Assembly: GCA_902800815.1 (NCBI GenBank)
Contig: CADCGB010000007.1
Location: 1 to 64,000, forward strand
Reading direction: 5' to 3'
DNA length: 64,000 nt
From: Fibrobacter succinogenes
GTDB taxonomy: Bacteria; Fibrobacterota; Fibrobacteria; Fibrobacterales; Fibrobacteraceae
Shown here: positions 56,624 to 64,000 of the stretch, piece by piece
Position numbering within the stretch: the stretch's first letter is position 1
Layout of the letters: the number at the start of each line of letters is the position of its first letter
Position numbers and translations under genes: made by a program
Notes under the pieces: generated by a model
The model's input: only the letters and a program-made list of their open reading frames with translations
Database searches by the model: none
Told to the model about the DNA's origin: nothing

Positions 56624-58453
56624 CTACCACGCGAAATCGACGACAACTCTCCAGTAGTTGTCGGTATCGAACCTGTGCGAGTGTCCGCTCCCGCCTACGC
56701 CGAAGTTGAACTGGTATTCGGCAGAGAAGTGGCGCGTAATCTGCAGGCCAAGCCCGAGCCATACGGAGAACGTGAGGTCCTTTGCACCATTGAAGCGCGT
56801 CTTGACATCATCGAGGAATCCGAGCCCAAGTTGGTTCTTCGCTGCTTCCTTGATTTCTTCTTCCTTGCTCAGATCCTTTTCGGATTCCGGAGCCTCTACC
56901 TTGTAGACTTCGAAGATGGGCTTGTGGAAGTTGAAGGTCTGGCTTATGAACGGCTTGAATATGGGAATGTAGGGCACGCCGAGCCTGAACGATATCGGGA
57001 CATCTAGCCCGATGTTGTGATAGAAGATATTTACTTTATCTGTAATAGCGAGGGTATCTTCGAGGGTGAATTTCTTGTAGTGGTAGAACGTGCCCATGCC
57101 TATGCTGAACGCGCCGCCATCGTAGAAGTACCAGCGCAGGTAATAGGTGAGTCCGCCCTCGTATCCGGTTTCATCGTCGAGGTTGCGGATGCGGCCGTAG
57201 TCCTTCTGGTAGTAGCTGTGTTCGCCGAAGTTTCCGTAGGTGAATTCCATGACCTTGTAGAAGATGCGGTCCTTCTTCTTGGAACTGTCTGCAGTGGCGG
57301 AATCGGCGGCGGGTTGCGGGCATGCCGCAGGTTGTGTGGCTGCGGTGTCGGCAGGCGGGTTTGCTGCGACCTGTTCAGCCGCGGGTTCCGCCTTTGCGGT
57401 ATCAGCCGGGCCGGTTGCTGAGCCTGTCGAAGTATCGGGCTTGGGCTCTTCCGTCGGGTGCATCTCGAGGATGGCGAATTCCTTGCTCGTGAATGTCACG
57501 GTGTAATTGCACTTGCCTTCCACATTGCAATGCGCCTGCACGGAGTCCGCGATGGCACGGGCCATCTCTTCGCGCAGGAGCTGTTCACGGAACTTGAGGA
57601 GGCTATCGGCGTATGCCGTCTTGATGGCGATGACGCTGTCGATGGCGATAATGTCGCGGGTGTTCTGCTCGTGCGCCTTGCACTGGCAAGAGGATTCTGC
57701 AAGCTGGCAGAACGCCTTGCGGTCCGCTTCGGCCTTGGCGATGGAATCGGCGCGGGCCTTTGCGAGTGCTACGCTATCGATGGCCGGCGCCTGTGTAGAG
57801 TCAGCTTTTGCCTGCGTGGAATCTGCGGTTGCAGTTTGTGTGGAGTCGGTTGCTGTTGCTTGCGCAGAATCGGTTTTTGCCTGCGCGGCCGCTGCGGCGC
57901 GGACGGAGTCGGCGCGGGTCATCTGCGGTTCGGCCTGTGCGGGTTTCGCATCGGCGGAGCAGGTGTTGCAGCGTTCGGTACATTCCTGCGTCATCGGCGG
58001 GATAGGCAGCATGCTCCTGCGCCTCGTGAGCGAATCCACGGTCGTGTTTGCTGCACGGATGGCCTGGGGCTGCATCTTCATGGCGCGTTCACTTGCGTCG
58101 GAAACGCCCGAGAGAAGCTGGAGCTTGGTAAGCGGGGTGCGCCCCTTGTCCATCGACTTGTAGTATCCGTTCTCGAAGGTGATGCTTCGGGCGCAGGCGG
58201 CCTTGTCGCAACCGACGAGGATTGCCTCGGTAAGCTTGCGCTTGCTGATTTCTACGCCCATGTTTTTAGACTTTGCGCTATCGATGACAAACGGGCAGTT
58301 GCAGGTAGATTCAATCTTGTCGCAGTTCTCGGCACGGGTTGCGCCGTGGCAGGACGTGCAGAGGTCATAGCACATCGAGTCGGCGAGGGCGGAGGTCGCA
58401 AGAAAGGTGGCGAGGATCGCTACGGTCGGGAAAATCTTGAAAAAGTTTCGCAT
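56624..58453 (-). CDS. Cys-rich outer-membrane barrel protein with repeat linker
   Basis: The protein (609 aa) has a signal peptide (MRNFFKIFPTVAILATFLAT), a Cys-rich region with CYDLCTSCHG and ECTERCNTC, an Ala/Asp/Ser/Thr repeat (ADSTQAKADSTQAPA and similar, about 190-260), and a C-terminal barrel-like domain ending VVVDFAW. No haem-binding CXXCH is present. The start at 58453 is set by the signal peptide. It follows the small gene at 58464 after 10 nt. Confidence 0.65.
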   Translation of the reverse strand: MRNFFKIFPTVAILATFLATSALADSMCYDLCTSCHGATRAENCDKIESTCNCPFVIDSAKSKNMGVEISKRKLTEAILVGCDKAACARSITFENGYYKSMDKGRTPLTKLQLLSGVSDASERAMKMQPQAIRAANTTVDSLTRRRSMLPIPPMTQECTERCNTCSADAKPAQAEPQMTRADSVRAAAAAQAKTDSAQATATDSTQTATADSTQAKADSTQAPAIDSVALAKARADSIAKAEADRKAFCQLAESSCQCKAHEQNTRDIIAIDSVIAIKTAYADSLLKFREQLLREEMARAIADSVQAHCNVEGKCNYTVTFTSKEFAILEMHPTEEPKPDTSTGSATGPADTAKAEPAAEQVAANPPADTAATQPAACPQPAADSATADSSKKKDRIFYKVMEFTYGNFGEHSYYQKDYGRIRNLDDETGYEGGLTYYLRWYFYDGGAFSIGMGTFYHYKKFTLEDTLAITDKVNIFYHNIGLDVPISFRLGVPYIPIFKPFISQTFNFHKPIFEVYKVEAPESEKDLSKEEEIKEAAKNQLGLGFLDDVKTRFNGAKDLTFSVWLGLGLQITRHFSAEYQFNFGVGGSGHSHRFDTDNYWRVVVDFAW

Positions 58454-58463
58454 GGCAGACCCC

Positions 58464-58784
58464 CTAGAAGATGATGGCAAGGACGATGAACGCGATTGTG
58501 CCGATGGCGGACATCACGATGGGGAACACCGGGATGCCGCTTTCTGGCTTGGCATTGTTGTCGCATTCGGGGTTGGACTGCGCAGGCGCGGCTTCCTCTT
58601 TTGCAGGGGCATCTTTCTGGGCGGTATCGCCGGACTTTGCTTCGGACGCCTTGTCGCCTTCGTCGACGAGGGCGGCGTCATTCTTGTTTGCCTGGGCTGA
58701 ACGTGGGGCCGCTATGGAATAGCACGCGAACATGCCCACGAGCAGGGCGATGGCGGAAATAGTCGAAAATTTAGACGTTTTCAT
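58464..58784 (-). CDS. Small membrane protein of unknown function
   Basis: The protein (106 aa) has an N-terminal hydrophobic signal (SAIALLVGMFACYSIAA), a polar Ala/Glu/Lys-rich middle and a C-terminal membrane helix (PIVMSAIGTIAFIVLAIIF). It is first in a two-gene operon with the barrel protein. Confidence 0.6.
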   Translation of the reverse strand: MKTSKFSTISAIALLVGMFACYSIAAPRSAQANKNDAALVDEGDKASEAKSGDTAQKDAPAKEEAAPAQSNPECDNNAKPESGIPVFPIVMSAIGTIAFIVLAIIF

Positions 58785-59045
58785 GCGCAGAATCCTCTGT
58801 ACCTATATAACATAATTTAATACCTTTTGCGCTTTTGCGTACCGGGTAATTCATGTTTTTCCCCATTCTTTTCGTTTTTGCTACTGGTGTTGTGAACTTT
58901 TTACTCGAATTGTGGCAAAAACCGGGGCTTTTATTGACAAAAAGCATTTTCAAGACGATAAAATAGTGAACTATTTGGGTTTTTGAGCCAATTTCTCAAA
59001 TGACATTATTTGTCGCAACCGCATACTATATTTATAGAGGACGCG
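58785..59045. other. Intergenic region with divergent promoters
   Basis: No gene is seen. It carries the TGACA-N5-TGTCG site at 59001-59015, a TATATT box at 59027-59032 for the plus-strand cluster, and an upstream TTGACA near 58935. Confidence 0.5.
59001..59032 (+). promoter_or_regulatory. Operator-like palindrome and -10 of the MoxR cluster
   Basis: TGACA-N5-TGTCG starts 26 bp before the first base of TATATT. The same spacing is found at 63106-63137. Confidence 0.55.
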
Positions 59046-59765
59046 ATGATGATTAATAGGAAAAGGGATAGCCCCTTTGGGCTGATTGCGCATAGGTACT
59101 GGGAAAGACTGGTTGACAGGATTCTGGTGACCGAGCACGGGTACGAGCCTTCCGAGGGGGAAGTTCTCAGCGCGTATAACGATCTCAAGGAGCGGCACCC
59201 GGAATGCGAGTGCATTGTCCTTAGGACGGGTAAGGGTTCGGGGGAATTCTTCCAGCAGGGTGACAAGATTGGCGGGATACGGATCAAGATGGATTTCGAT
59301 TCGGAGGGCTCGTCTGTCGAGTTTATCCTGACATCGGATTATTATGTGCGTTTTACTCTTGGAGGGTGGCTGATTCCCTATATCAAGACTGCTACCCGGT
59401 GCGACCTTACGCGCACCATGCAGAATTTGGAGGAATTTATCGAAAAGTATCCCCAGAACAGGGATAAAATTGAACAGAAGAAGCTTGAGTTTGAAAAGAG
59501 AAAAAAGCTCGATGAGATAACGAAGAATACCATAAGGGCCTGTGTTTCGCAGGCCGTGACACCGATGGGGCGCAATTGGGAACTGACCGAAAGGGGGAGA
59601 CTTTTTTTGCTCCGCATCGAGATGGGGGGAGAAAAAGTTGTCGAGGTGACGATGGACCGCAGGAACTTTGCGAAGAGGATTTCGGAGTTGCCAAAAATGA
59701 TAGAGCAGGTTGAAACCCTGTTCAAGACGTTACCGTTCCCGGTAGAGATTTCGATGAAAAAGTAA
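59046..59765 (+). CDS. Unknown protein, paralogue of 62284-63102
   Basis: The protein (239 aa) is soluble and alpha/beta-looking, beginning MMINRKRDSPFGLIAHRYWE. Its second half (LEEFIEKYPQNRDKIEQ onward, then VVEVTMDRRNFAKRI) parallels LEDIRAFLDKYPEYEKE and MIEITLSQKNFMEKI in the protein at 62284-63102. No family is recognised. AGAGGA precedes the ATG. Confidence 0.65.
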   Translation: MMINRKRDSPFGLIAHRYWERLVDRILVTEHGYEPSEGEVLSAYNDLKERHPECECIVLRTGKGSGEFFQQGDKIGGIRIKMDFDSEGSSVEFILTSDYYVRFTLGGWLIPYIKTATRCDLTRTMQNLEEFIEKYPQNRDKIEQKKLEFEKRKKLDEITKNTIRACVSQAVTPMGRNWELTERGRLFLLRIEMGGEKVVEVTMDRRNFAKRISELPKMIEQVETLFKTLPFPVEISMKK

Positions 59766-59796
59766 TTGATGGTAGGATTGTTAGAAAGAGGATAAT

Positions 59797-60867
59797 ATGG
59801 CAGTACGTATAAATGCGCGGGAACTGGAAAGTCTGTTGGCTGCGACACCCGCATCGCAGAACATAATGCTCACGGGCAAGCACGGAATCGGCAAGTCGCA
59901 GATCCTGGAGAAGTTCTTCACTTCGCGCGGCGAGCGCGTGGTGATTCTGTTCCTCGGGCAGATGAGTGACCCGGGCGACCTGATTGGCCTCCCGCGGCTT
60001 GACGAGATGAGCGGCAAGACGCACTTTATGCCGCCTTACTGGTTTCCGACGGACGACAAGCCTGTGGTACTTTTCCTGGACGAGCTTAACCGAGCCCGCC
60101 CCGAGGTGCTGCAGACCATTATGGACCTGACGCTCAACCGCACGCTTGCGGGCCGCAAGTTGCCTGAGGGCTCGCGTGTGATCAGCGCGGTGAATGACGG
60201 CGAGGAATACCAGTTGACGGATTTGGACCCGGCGCTCGTGAGCCGCTTTAACATTTACGAGTTCAAGCCCACTGCGCAGGAATGGCTCCTGTGGGCATCG
60301 AAGGCGGGGCTCGATTCCCGCGTAATCGACTTCATCTCGGCAAACCCGGATATGCTCGACGGTGCCGCCTTTACCCGCGAGGACCAGGGGCTCGAAAAGT
60401 CGCCCGACCGTCGCGGGTGGGAACGCGTGTCGAAGGTATTGCAGACGAACGAGGTTACGCCGCTCATGAAGACCGTCATTGCGGGCATCATCGGGATGCC
60501 TGCCGCATCGAAGTTCTTCGCGGCGATAAACCAGAAGCACTTGCCCAGCGCGAAGGATATCTTGCTCGGCGATTTCGCGAAGCAGAAGGGTGCGCTCAAG
60601 AAGTGCAGTACGCCGGAACTTGCCTCCGTAAACGAGTCCGTGTTCCGATTCATAGAGACGAAGGGCTACGACGAGAAGGATTCCGCGAAGGTGATGGCGA
60701 ACTTTACCGCATATTTCGACTACCTCTCGGGCGAAAAATTCCGCGAGGCGCAGGCGCATTTCGCGAACCTGTATTCCTCATCGCTTTACCCGGCCACCAT
60801 GACGCTTGTCATTATGAAGAGCCCCGAACTGTATAAGAAGATTACGGAATTTGTCAAGTCGATTTAA
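59797..60867 (+). CDS. MoxR-family AAA+ ATPase
   Basis: The protein (356 aa) has Walker A GKHGIGKSQ (Lys33), GDLIGLPR, Walker B LFLDELNRA (Asp95/Glu96) and sensor SAVNDGE. MoxR ATPases act as chaperones that load or activate vWA proteins. The next gene, 7 nt on, encodes such a protein. Confidence 0.9.
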   Translation: MAVRINARELESLLAATPASQNIMLTGKHGIGKSQILEKFFTSRGERVVILFLGQMSDPGDLIGLPRLDEMSGKTHFMPPYWFPTDDKPVVLFLDELNRARPEVLQTIMDLTLNRTLAGRKLPEGSRVISAVNDGEEYQLTDLDPALVSRFNIYEFKPTAQEWLLWASKAGLDSRVIDFISANPDMLDGAAFTREDQGLEKSPDRRGWERVSKVLQTNEVTPLMKTVIAGIIGMPAASKFFAAINQKHLPSAKDILLGDFAKQKGALKKCSTPELASVNESVFRFIETKGYDEKDSAKVMANFTAYFDYLSGEKFREAQAHFANLYSSSLYPATMTLVIMKSPELYKKITEFVKSI

Positions 60868-60874
60868 GGTCGGT

Positions 60875-62287
60875 ATGGAAGCCCTGGATAGGATAAAGAG
60901 GATTGGCGAACGGTGGTTCCTGACGGAGCCGCTGCTGTTCGCGGTATACTGCAGTCACGAATTCGTGGAGAACAATTCGATTGACGTGCCGATGAGAACC
61001 GGCAACATGAAGGTTGAATTCTCTCCAAAAGTTCTGGACAAGATTGCGGATGACGTGCTGCAGGAATACCTGAAGGTAGAGATGTTCCGCATATTGTTCA
61101 AGCACCCTTACCAGCGTCAGCCTCCCTTTGCGGAGAAGGCGCTGCTGACCTGCGCGAGCAATATCACGATTGCCGACGTGTACGATGTTTCGCGTGAAGT
61201 GAAGAAGCAGATGAGCGGCATGGAAATGAAATTCCCCCGCGGGCTCTGTTTTGAGGAATACTACAACTTGCTCAAGCAGAATGCGACACCGAATTCCGGA
61301 AAGTCTGGCGGAGAGCAGAAGACGGATAGTGGCTCTGGGCAGGGAGAAGGCGGGCAAGGCGAAAATGGTGAAGGCGACAAGTCTGGGCAAGGTGGCGGTG
61401 GTACGGATAGCAACGACACTGGCGCCGGCGAAAGTTCGCAGGATGGCGACGCTTCCAGTAACTCGGGCGCACAGGGCAATTCGGGCAGCGGTTCCGGCCA
61501 AAATGGTGGCGGCACTTCCGGACAAAACGGCGGCGGTTCCGGTAAATCGCGCGGGAACAAGGGCGCAGGTACTCCGCAGCAGTCGCAGGCAAATCTCGAC
61601 GCACAGGTATCGGAATTGTGGGACGAGGACGAGGCTGCCTGTTGCGACATAAACGGGTTTATCGAGAACGCACAGGCGTGCAACACGTGGGGCACGATTC
61701 CGGGCAAGTTGCAGGGCCTTATCAAGGCCAGCCTGAAAGTCGACATGGACTACCGCAAGATGCTGAGCCTGTTCAAGACCTCGGTCATATCGAGCAGGCG
61801 GCGCCTTACGCGCATGCGGCCCAATCGCCGTGCCGGTTTTGACGCGATGGGTAGCCGCTACGAACTATCGACGAACTTGCTTATCGCCGTCGACGTGAGC
61901 GGTTCCGTAACCGACAAGAGCCTGCAATTTTTCTTCTCGGTCATCAACCGCCTTTTCAAATACGGTATCGAGAAGCTGGACGTGCTCCAGTTCGATGCAA
62001 CAATCCAGGGGGAACCCGAGCCGCTCAAGAAGGCGCGCAGGACGGTAAAGATTATGGGGCGTGGCGGTACGAGTTTCCAGCCTGCTGCTGACTACTACTG
62101 CGAACATCCCGAATACGATGGGCTTATCTACTTTACCGACGGCTACGCCCCGCCTCCGGTATTCAACACCAAGCGCCCCATCGATGTGCTGTGGGTAATA
62201 TGCAGCAAGCAGTGCTACGCGGAGAATGCCGAGTGGATCCGCAAGATAAAACGCAACCGAGTCACCTTTATTCCGAGGAGTGAATGA
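60875..62287 (+). CDS. Metallopeptidase-like / vWA protein (DUF2201-like)
   Basis: The protein (470 aa) has an N-terminal helical domain like the putative peptidase part of DUF2201, a long Gly/Ser/Asn/Gln-rich linker (about 150-250) and a vWA-like end with DVSGSV at 340-345 and FTDGYAP. An intact HEXXH is not obvious. Such proteins are usual partners of MoxR ATPases. The ATG at 60875 has AAGG upstream; it overlaps the next gene by 4 nt. Confidence 0.8.
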   Translation: MEALDRIKRIGERWFLTEPLLFAVYCSHEFVENNSIDVPMRTGNMKVEFSPKVLDKIADDVLQEYLKVEMFRILFKHPYQRQPPFAEKALLTCASNITIADVYDVSREVKKQMSGMEMKFPRGLCFEEYYNLLKQNATPNSGKSGGEQKTDSGSGQGEGGQGENGEGDKSGQGGGGTDSNDTGAGESSQDGDASSNSGAQGNSGSGSGQNGGGTSGQNGGGSGKSRGNKGAGTPQQSQANLDAQVSELWDEDEAACCDINGFIENAQACNTWGTIPGKLQGLIKASLKVDMDYRKMLSLFKTSVISSRRRLTRMRPNRRAGFDAMGSRYELSTNLLIAVDVSGSVTDKSLQFFFSVINRLFKYGIEKLDVLQFDATIQGEPEPLKKARRTVKIMGRGGTSFQPAADYYCEHPEYDGLIYFTDGYAPPPVFNTKRPIDVLWVICSKQCYAENAEWIRKIKRNRVTFIPRSE

Positions 62288-63102
62288 TGGACAAGAAGAA
62301 ACTTCTAGAAACCTCGTACCACCTCCTGATGGACGAGTACTGGCGCGGGCTTACCATGGGGCTCGGCAAGTCGCACGAAAACGGGAGGGACCCGTACTGC
62401 AGGGACTACAAGATGGCTGCCTTCAAGATGACCGTCTTTGCAAATGGTGTCAAGGGTTATTATAATGATGTGACCCGGCGCCTTAAGGACTCGTGTGTCG
62501 GTATTGAGTTCAGGCCCAAGGCGTGGAGGGAGCGGTCGAAAATGTGCATTGCGCTTTCCGTCAACTTTGCGACGGGAATAGGGCATGTTTTTTTTCAAAG
62601 CAAGATTGGCTTGCTCAAGGGCGATCATGTGCACATGATGTCGGAAGAAATCCGGGACGTAGATATCCTTGCCTCGCTCGAAGACATACGCGCCTTTCTC
62701 GATAAGTATCCGGAATACGAGAAGGAAGCCGAAGCGATTGCAGAAGAGAAGCGGATTGAGGAGATAAAGCAGCATAAGCTTGCCGAGATGGCGTCTCAGA
62801 GCATCGAGACCATTGTACCGCAGATTATGTCGCAGTCGGGTTACGACTGGATTTTGGAGGGGGTGTACAAGGGGTGGAGCCGTGTTGGGATTCCGGAGAG
62901 TTACATTCTGCGCGTCAAGACGAAAAAGCATAAGATGATAGAGATCACCCTGAGCCAGAAGAATTTCATGGAAAAGATTCCCGGAATCCTGGATGTCGTC
63001 AGGCAAGTCGAGCAGATGCTGGAACAGGCCCCCTACGCCGTGAATATCGCGAATTATGGCCCCGGCGTACAGTGGAACAAGGGCTCGGAAAACGTGCAAT
63101 AA
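62284..63102 (+). CDS. Unknown protein, paralogue of 59046-59765
   Basis: The protein (272 aa) begins MMDKKKLLETSYHLLMDEYW and shares the charged helix and C-terminal strand-helix pattern of the first protein in the cluster. No family is recognised. It is translationally coupled to the vWA gene (ATGA overlap, AGGAG upstream). Confidence 0.65.
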   Translation: MMDKKKLLETSYHLLMDEYWRGLTMGLGKSHENGRDPYCRDYKMAAFKMTVFANGVKGYYNDVTRRLKDSCVGIEFRPKAWRERSKMCIALSVNFATGIGHVFFQSKIGLLKGDHVHMMSEEIRDVDILASLEDIRAFLDKYPEYEKEAEAIAEEKRIEEIKQHKLAEMASQSIETIVPQIMSQSGYDWILEGVYKGWSRVGIPESYILRVKTKKHKMIEITLSQKNFMEKIPGILDVVRQVEQMLEQAPYAVNIANYGPGVQWNKGSENVQ

Positions 63103-63105
63103 ATG

Positions 63106-63137
63106 CGACAGTATTTGTCGTACCTCCATTCTATATT
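63106..63137 (+). promoter_or_regulatory. Operator-like palindrome and -10 before the last gene
   Basis: CGACA-N5-TGTCG starts 26 bp before TATATT (63132-63137), matching the arrangement at 59001-59032. Confidence 0.55.
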
Positions 63138-63214
63138 ATAGTCGTTAAATAATTGATATCGCGCGTGCGGTTTACTTTTTTTACCCACGTGACGATATAT
63201 AGTGGAGGACATAT

Positions 63215-64000
63215 ATGAGAAAAGATTATTTTAAGGGTGTATTGGGTTCGCTGCATGCGGACCGTTCCGGCAAGAAACTTACCCAGGATTTCGTGACGCT
63301 CAAGAGTTACGAGTACTGGATCCGCATGATGCGCGTCTGCAAGAGTTACCCCGATGCGGACGACTGCATTGCGATTTTCCCGAAGGAACGTGCCTCGCGC
63401 GTGCTGAAGGACCTCTCGGAGCACTTCTTGAAACTTAACGAGGAAGAGGACCGCATTCCGGCATCTAGTAAGAAGCGCTTCGTCAGGGAGGCGAATGGCA
63501 GTTATGCCGGCAAGAGGCTCCGCTGCGACGAGGACAACGAGGAAATGAGCGTCGCCTACCAGCGCCGCGTAATGGCGGTCGTGCGCTTCAACGACGTGAT
63601 CAACAGGTCGTGTTCCATTAGGGATATCAGCGACTTCGTGCGTAACTACCTGTGCGGGGAAGGAATCTTTGACACGTCGTCACAGAAGGTCTTCTACGAA
63701 AGCGCTACCCGCGAACTGGAAAACTTCCTGAGGGACAACGCCGAGTTTAATGATGGCTACTTCAGGCGCCTGAACATCGTGCAGAAGGCGTTCAACCTGA
63801 GCGACGACGAGATGGAAATCCTTATGTTCTCGTGGATTTTCTTCAACAAGGAGCAGTGCAGTTCGCTCCTGGACATGCTCGGTTCGCGCAGGTTCCGCGG
63901 CGCGGCGCTCCCGGATATTTTCCCGCAGCTCTACCCGGATATTGATTTCGAGAGTCTCGTGTCGAACAAGGGTACGCTCAAGAATATGGGAATCCTGGAC
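63215..64000 (+). CDS. N-terminal part of a large protein, possibly an AAA+ ATPase (cut by window edge)
   Basis: The open frame runs 262 codons to the window end: MRKDYFKGVLGSLHADRSGK, then a helical region with VQKAFNLSDDEMEILMFSWI. This resembles the helical domain in front of some bacterial AAA+ ATPases, but the ATPase part is not visible. GGAGGAC precedes the ATG by 5-6 nt. Its promoter is linked to that of the MoxR cluster. Confidence 0.7.
   Translation, partial: MRKDYFKGVLGSLHADRSGKKLTQDFVTLKSYEYWIRMMRVCKSYPDADDCIAIFPKERASRVLKDLSEHFLKLNEEEDRIPASSKKRFVREANGSYAGKRLRCDEDNEEMSVAYQRRVMAVVRFNDVINRSCSIRDISDFVRNYLCGEGIFDTSSQKVFYESATRELENFLRDNAEFNDGYFRRLNIVQKAFNLSDDEMEILMFSWIFFNKEQCSSLLDMLGSRRFRGAALPDIFPQLYPDIDFESLVSNKGTLKNMGILD

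Overview
The window looks like a chromosome segment from Fibrobacter (Fibrobacterota). This is an inference from a GH45 cellulase with a poly-serine linker, a Bacteroidota-type C-terminal sorting tail on a secreted protein, many outer-membrane barrel proteins ending in an aromatic residue, and promoters built on TATATT / TAnnTTTG. Most of the sequence is moderately GC-rich with housekeeping-style genes. Two blocks, about 10.4-15.3 kb and 21.8-25.7 kb, are visibly AT-rich and look acquired.

Layout. 1-5.3 kb: start of tuf, a secreted GH45 cellulase, an SGNH esterase, a low-molecular-weight phosphatase, and a lemA / M48 peptidase pair. 5.3-10.3 kb: a 1638-residue UvrD-like helicase. 10.4-25.7 kb: a probable defence island. 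Its outer parts are two diverged copies of the same two-gene module, in opposite orientation: a small helical protein (HEPN-like by inference) plus a ~1030-residue ATPase with a KGGVGR P-loop and a second P-loop. Between them lie a TerY-P style triad (PP2C phosphatase, vWA protein, protein kinase with zinc ribbon), an unknown 200-residue protein, three micro-peptide genes each followed by a hairpin, a sigma-factor-like regulator, and a prokaryotic viperin homologue. Viperin and the right-hand module are transcribed divergently from promoters whose -35 boxes form one palindrome.

25.8-45.1 kb: envelope and housekeeping genes (BatD-like protein, barrel proteins, SSS symporter, DUF4954-like beta-helix protein, GT4 glycosyltransferase, MurJ, NadA, MnmA, an HD-GYP receptor, a FecR-domain operon). 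45.1-53.1 kb: a chromosome-segregation region with a perfect parS palindrome, two near-parS sites, an AT-rich intergenic stretch with a DnaA box, an array of short perfect hairpins, and the operon rsmG-parA-parB-M23 peptidase-bactofilin. 53.4-58.8 kb: metallophosphoesterase, tRNA(CAT), a lipoprotein, a NERD-domain helicase and a Cys-rich barrel protein. 59.0-64.0 kb: a MoxR ATPase / vWA-metallopeptidase-like cluster flanked by two paralogous unknown proteins; its first and last promoters share a palindrome at an identical distance from the -10 box. The last gene runs off the window.

The best candidates for undescribed biology are the duplicated KGGVGR module linked to viperin, the triad with sigma-like regulator and micro-peptides, the MoxR cluster with its shared operator, and the hairpin array near parS.
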